Origin: Eshraghiella sp045129695
GTDB lineage: Bacteria; Bacillota; Clostridia; Lachnospirales; Lachnospiraceae
Reading direction: 5' to 3'
Assembly: GCA_045129695.1 (NCBI GenBank)
Contig: JBGVJZ010000012.1
Span: 1 to 64,000, forward strand
Length of the DNA stretch: 64,000 bases
Shown: in pieces, positions 61,944 to 64,000 of the stretch
Layout: every line of letters starts with the position of its first letter
How positions within the stretch are numbered: position 1 is the first letter of the stretch
Program-made: the position numbers and the translations under genes
Notes under the pieces: generated by a model
What the model was told of the DNA's origin: nothing
The model's input: the letters and a program-made list of their open reading frames with translations, nothing else
The model's database searches: none

Positions 61944-63578
61944 ATGAACATTCCCGTTATTAACGGTCAGGAATTATATAACCTGCTTGCCAATGGTTAT
62001 CGCAATTTAAAGCGTAATATGAGTACGATAGATGAACTGAATGTTTTTCCTGTTCCTGATGGTGATACCGGCAAGAACATGACCGCCACGCTTGAGGGCG
62101 GCGTTGTCAATGCTGATTCCTCGCAGAATTCAGCTCAGACTTTAATGAAAGATTTCTCCCATTGTGCTCTTATGGCAGCTCGTGGCAATTCCGGTGTGAT
62201 TCTGTCACAGTTTATCAGAGGTATTGCCAAAGGTACCAAGGGTAAGGATACCTTATCAATAGATGATTTCCTTATTGCAATCAAGTCAGGCGTTACAAGT
62301 GCTTACAATTCAGTTGTAAAGCCTGTTGAGGGCACAATGCTCACGGTTATGCGTGAGGCGTGCGACAATACTATTCACAATCGTAAATACATTCATGATT
62401 TTGAAGCATGCATTGAAATATTTATTTCAGAAATGAAGAAATCCTTAAGGCGTACACCGGATTTACTTCCCGTATTGAAGGAGGCCGGCGTTGTTGACAG
62501 CGGCGGAGCCGGTCTTGTCTGCATTTTTGAAGGTATGCTGATGTACCTTCGCAAGGAGGATATTCCTTTGGAAGAGACACAACTTAATAATACCGTTTCT
62601 AAATCTTTTATGTCCTACGACCCTGAGAATTTGCTTATATACGGCTACTGTACAGAATTTATTCTGCAGCTTCAGTCTTCCAAAACTGATGTGTATAATT
62701 TTAATGTAGATAATATGATAGCAGAGCTCGAGACTATGGGTAATTCAATTGTTGCAGTACAGGATGACAGCCTTGTAAAGGTTCACGTTCATTCTTTTGA
62801 ACCTGAGAAAATAATAGGCTATGCCAGAAGCTTCGGTGAGCTTGTTACAATCAAAATAGAGAACATGACTGTCCAGCACAGTGAACATAATACACCTGTT
62901 AAAGCTGAGCCCGTTAAATATGCTGTGGTTGCTACAGCTTCCGGCAGTGGAATTATCGAGTATTTCCTGAATATAGGTGTTTCAGAAATTGTAGATGGCG
63001 GACAGACCAATAATCCTTCAACCGAAGATTTTGTTGAAGCCTTCAAAAAACTTAATGCAGAGCATATAATTGTGCTGCCTAACGATTCAAATATTGTCAT
63101 GACTGCGTTACAGGCAGCTAAGATATACAAGGACTCTGATGTCAGGGTCATCAAAACCAAATCCATTGCAGAAGGCTTTTCCGCACTGTCTATGATGGAT
63201 TTAACCCTTGAAACGGTCGAAGACGTAATATCAGAGATGACCTGCTATCTGCCAAATGTAACAACAGGATACGTGACAACGGCCACAAGGAATGCCACAA
63301 TCAATGACGTTGTTATTACCAAGGATCATTTTATCGGGTTGACACCTGATAATATTTTGTCCGATTCCCCTGACAAAATAGAAGCAGCCCTCTCCCTGAT
63401 GTCAAATCTCCCTGATATGGATGACAAACAGGTTGTCACGGCAATATGTGGCAGTGATGTCACCCAGGAAGAAAAAGACGCTTTGGAAAGCAGACTGCTT
63501 AGTATGTATCCTTTAATTGATGTTGGTTTTATCGATGGTAATCAGGATATATATAGTTTTATCTTTGCAATTGAATAG
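61944..63578 (+). CDS. DAK2-domain kinase (FakA/YloV-like)
   Basis: A 544-residue protein. The N-terminal DAK2 domain binds ATP: NVFPVPDGDTGKNMTATLEGG near residues 32-52, AARGNSGVILSQFIRGIAKG near 75-95, and DSGGAGLVCIFEGM near 190. The C-terminal DegV-like domain has GSGIIEYFLNIGVSEIVDGGQ. FakA phosphorylates fatty acids delivered by FakB for phospholipid synthesis. AGGAGG precedes the ATG. It follows the DegV gene in one operon. Confidence 0.94.
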   Translation: MNIPVINGQELYNLLANGYRNLKRNMSTIDELNVFPVPDGDTGKNMTATLEGGVVNADSSQNSAQTLMKDFSHCALMAARGNSGVILSQFIRGIAKGTKGKDTLSIDDFLIAIKSGVTSAYNSVVKPVEGTMLTVMREACDNTIHNRKYIHDFEACIEIFISEMKKSLRRTPDLLPVLKEAGVVDSGGAGLVCIFEGMLMYLRKEDIPLEETQLNNTVSKSFMSYDPENLLIYGYCTEFILQLQSSKTDVYNFNVDNMIAELETMGNSIVAVQDDSLVKVHVHSFEPEKIIGYARSFGELVTIKIENMTVQHSEHNTPVKAEPVKYAVVATASGSGIIEYFLNIGVSEIVDGGQTNNPSTEDFVEAFKKLNAEHIIVLPNDSNIVMTALQAAKIYKDSDVRVIKTKSIAEGFSALSMMDLTLETVEDVISEMTCYLPNVTTGYVTTATRNATINDVVITKDHFIGLTPDNILSDSPDKIEAALSLMSNLPDMDDKQVVTAICGSDVTQEEKDALESRLLSMYPLIDVGFIDGNQDIYSFIFAIE

Positions 63579-63589
63579 AATAAAAGCTA

Positions 63590-64000
63590 TTATTCCTTAT
63601 TCCTGATATATTTATGTGTATGATATTTAATCGGTACAAGAAGTATTGCTGTTAAATAAAACACAAGGGCAATTGGTATTTGGGGTATATAAATACCTGC
63701 AAAAAAACACACTCCCGTATATACCGTAAATCTGATTGCCGTATACAACAGCATTCGCGGACCATCCTTATATTTTACGTTCCTGAACACATATTTGTTA
63801 GTTAAAATACTGAACAATGACACAGCAAATCCCAACACAGGAATCGTAAATACACAATACTTATAACCAATAACAAGTGAAATAATCATCATAATCATTC
63901 CGCATATTACAGCTGACAAAATCGATGCTCTTGCACTTGAGAACAGCCGCTTATATATGCGGATTGTGTCTTTTATAGGGCTGAAATGCGAGGATTTGTT
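63590..64000 (-). CDS. GtrA-like membrane protein, 5' end cut by window edge
   Basis: The frame is open to position 64000, so the N-terminus lies outside. At least 136 residues with four hydrophobic segments, a NKYVFRN motif near the middle and a positively charged end (KYHTHKYIRNKE), typical of GtrA-family proteins. A TTG at 63919 would give 109 residues, but the upstream codons (SPIKDTIRIYKRLFSSARAS) look coding, so the start is further out. It converges on the DAK2 gene with an 11-base gap and no clear terminator. Confidence 0.75.
   Translation of the reverse strand, partial: NKSSHFSPIKDTIRIYKRLFSSARASILSAVICGMIMMIISLVIGYKYCVFTIPVLGFAVSLFSILTNKYVFRNVKYKDGPRMLLYTAIRFTVYTGVCFFAGIYIPQIPIALVFYLTAILLVPIKYHTHKYIRNKE

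Overview
The window is low-GC Gram-positive chromosome with GGAGG-type ribosome binding sites and several TTG starts. The gene set points to a gut Lachnospiraceae-type Clostridium relative (Lachnospira, Roseburia or Agathobacter grade): GGGtGRT protein with a NifU-like partner, a chorion-like high-cysteine small protein, DUF4358/MBOAT/DHHW genes, DUF5662, DUF1653, ATP-dependent PEP carboxykinase and a germination protease. Species assignment is inference only. No rRNA, tRNA, CRISPR array or complete insertion sequence was seen. Layout: (1) 0.1-4.8 kb has an XRE-type regulator, then one operon with an ECF sigma factor, its membrane anti-sigma partner, a DUF4358 lipoprotein, an MBOAT acyltransferase and a DHHW/AlgJ-like protein. 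This looks like an envelope-stress-controlled surface O-acylation unit. (2) 4.9-9.2 kb is a decaying accessory zone. It holds a secreted, wall-anchored-type protein broken by two frameshifts, an XRE repressor frameshifted at its tail, an AbiE toxin/antitoxin pair whose toxin carries an in-frame TGA, and fragments of a conjugative-element coupling protein and integrase. (3) 9.5-24.8 kb has central metabolism and metal genes: GGGtGRT/NifU-like pair, pckA, two membrane or unknown genes, an intracellular-type subtilase, a DUF885 lipoprotein, two G3E GTPases (one very His-rich, one fused to a YcgQ/DUF1980-like domain), a GDPD-family membrane enzyme, icd, and a small Cys-rich protein followed by two unknown genes. 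(4) 24.8-46 kb has core genes: leuS, hemW, DUF5662, lepA, an alpha-amylase lipoprotein, tyrA-aroA, gpr, rpsT, a large membrane protein, holA, comEC, a GerMN lipoprotein, a two-component system and comEA. This is the ancestral comEA-comEC-holA-rpsT-gpr-spoIIP-lepA-hemW cluster, with insertions and with spoIIP apparently lost. (5) 46-60 kb has a small DMT transporter, a solute-binding-like lipoprotein, argD-argB-argJ facing argG across a shared regulatory gap with tandem ARG-box-like palindromes, a chemotaxis receptor, and a GT2-GtrA-YfhO-argH operon. (6) 60-64 kb has an alpha/beta hydrolase with a Cys in the nucleophile position, a DegV (FakB-like) and DAK2 (FakA-like) pair, and a GtrA-like gene cut by the window edge. 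Arginine synthesis from glutamate is nearly complete here (J, B, D, G, H; no argC or argF). tyrA-aroA supply aromatic amino acids. DegV/DAK2 probably phosphorylates exogenous fatty acids. The surface-glycan genes (MBOAT/DHHW, GT2/GtrA/YfhO, DUF2079) fit a cell-envelope decoration theme. The strongest items for follow-up are the ECF-controlled acylation operon, the G3E-YcgQ fusion, the clustered lesions in the 5-9 kb zone, the two genes that seem to use AUU or AUA starts (comEC and the chemotaxis receptor), and the Cys-rich small-protein locus.
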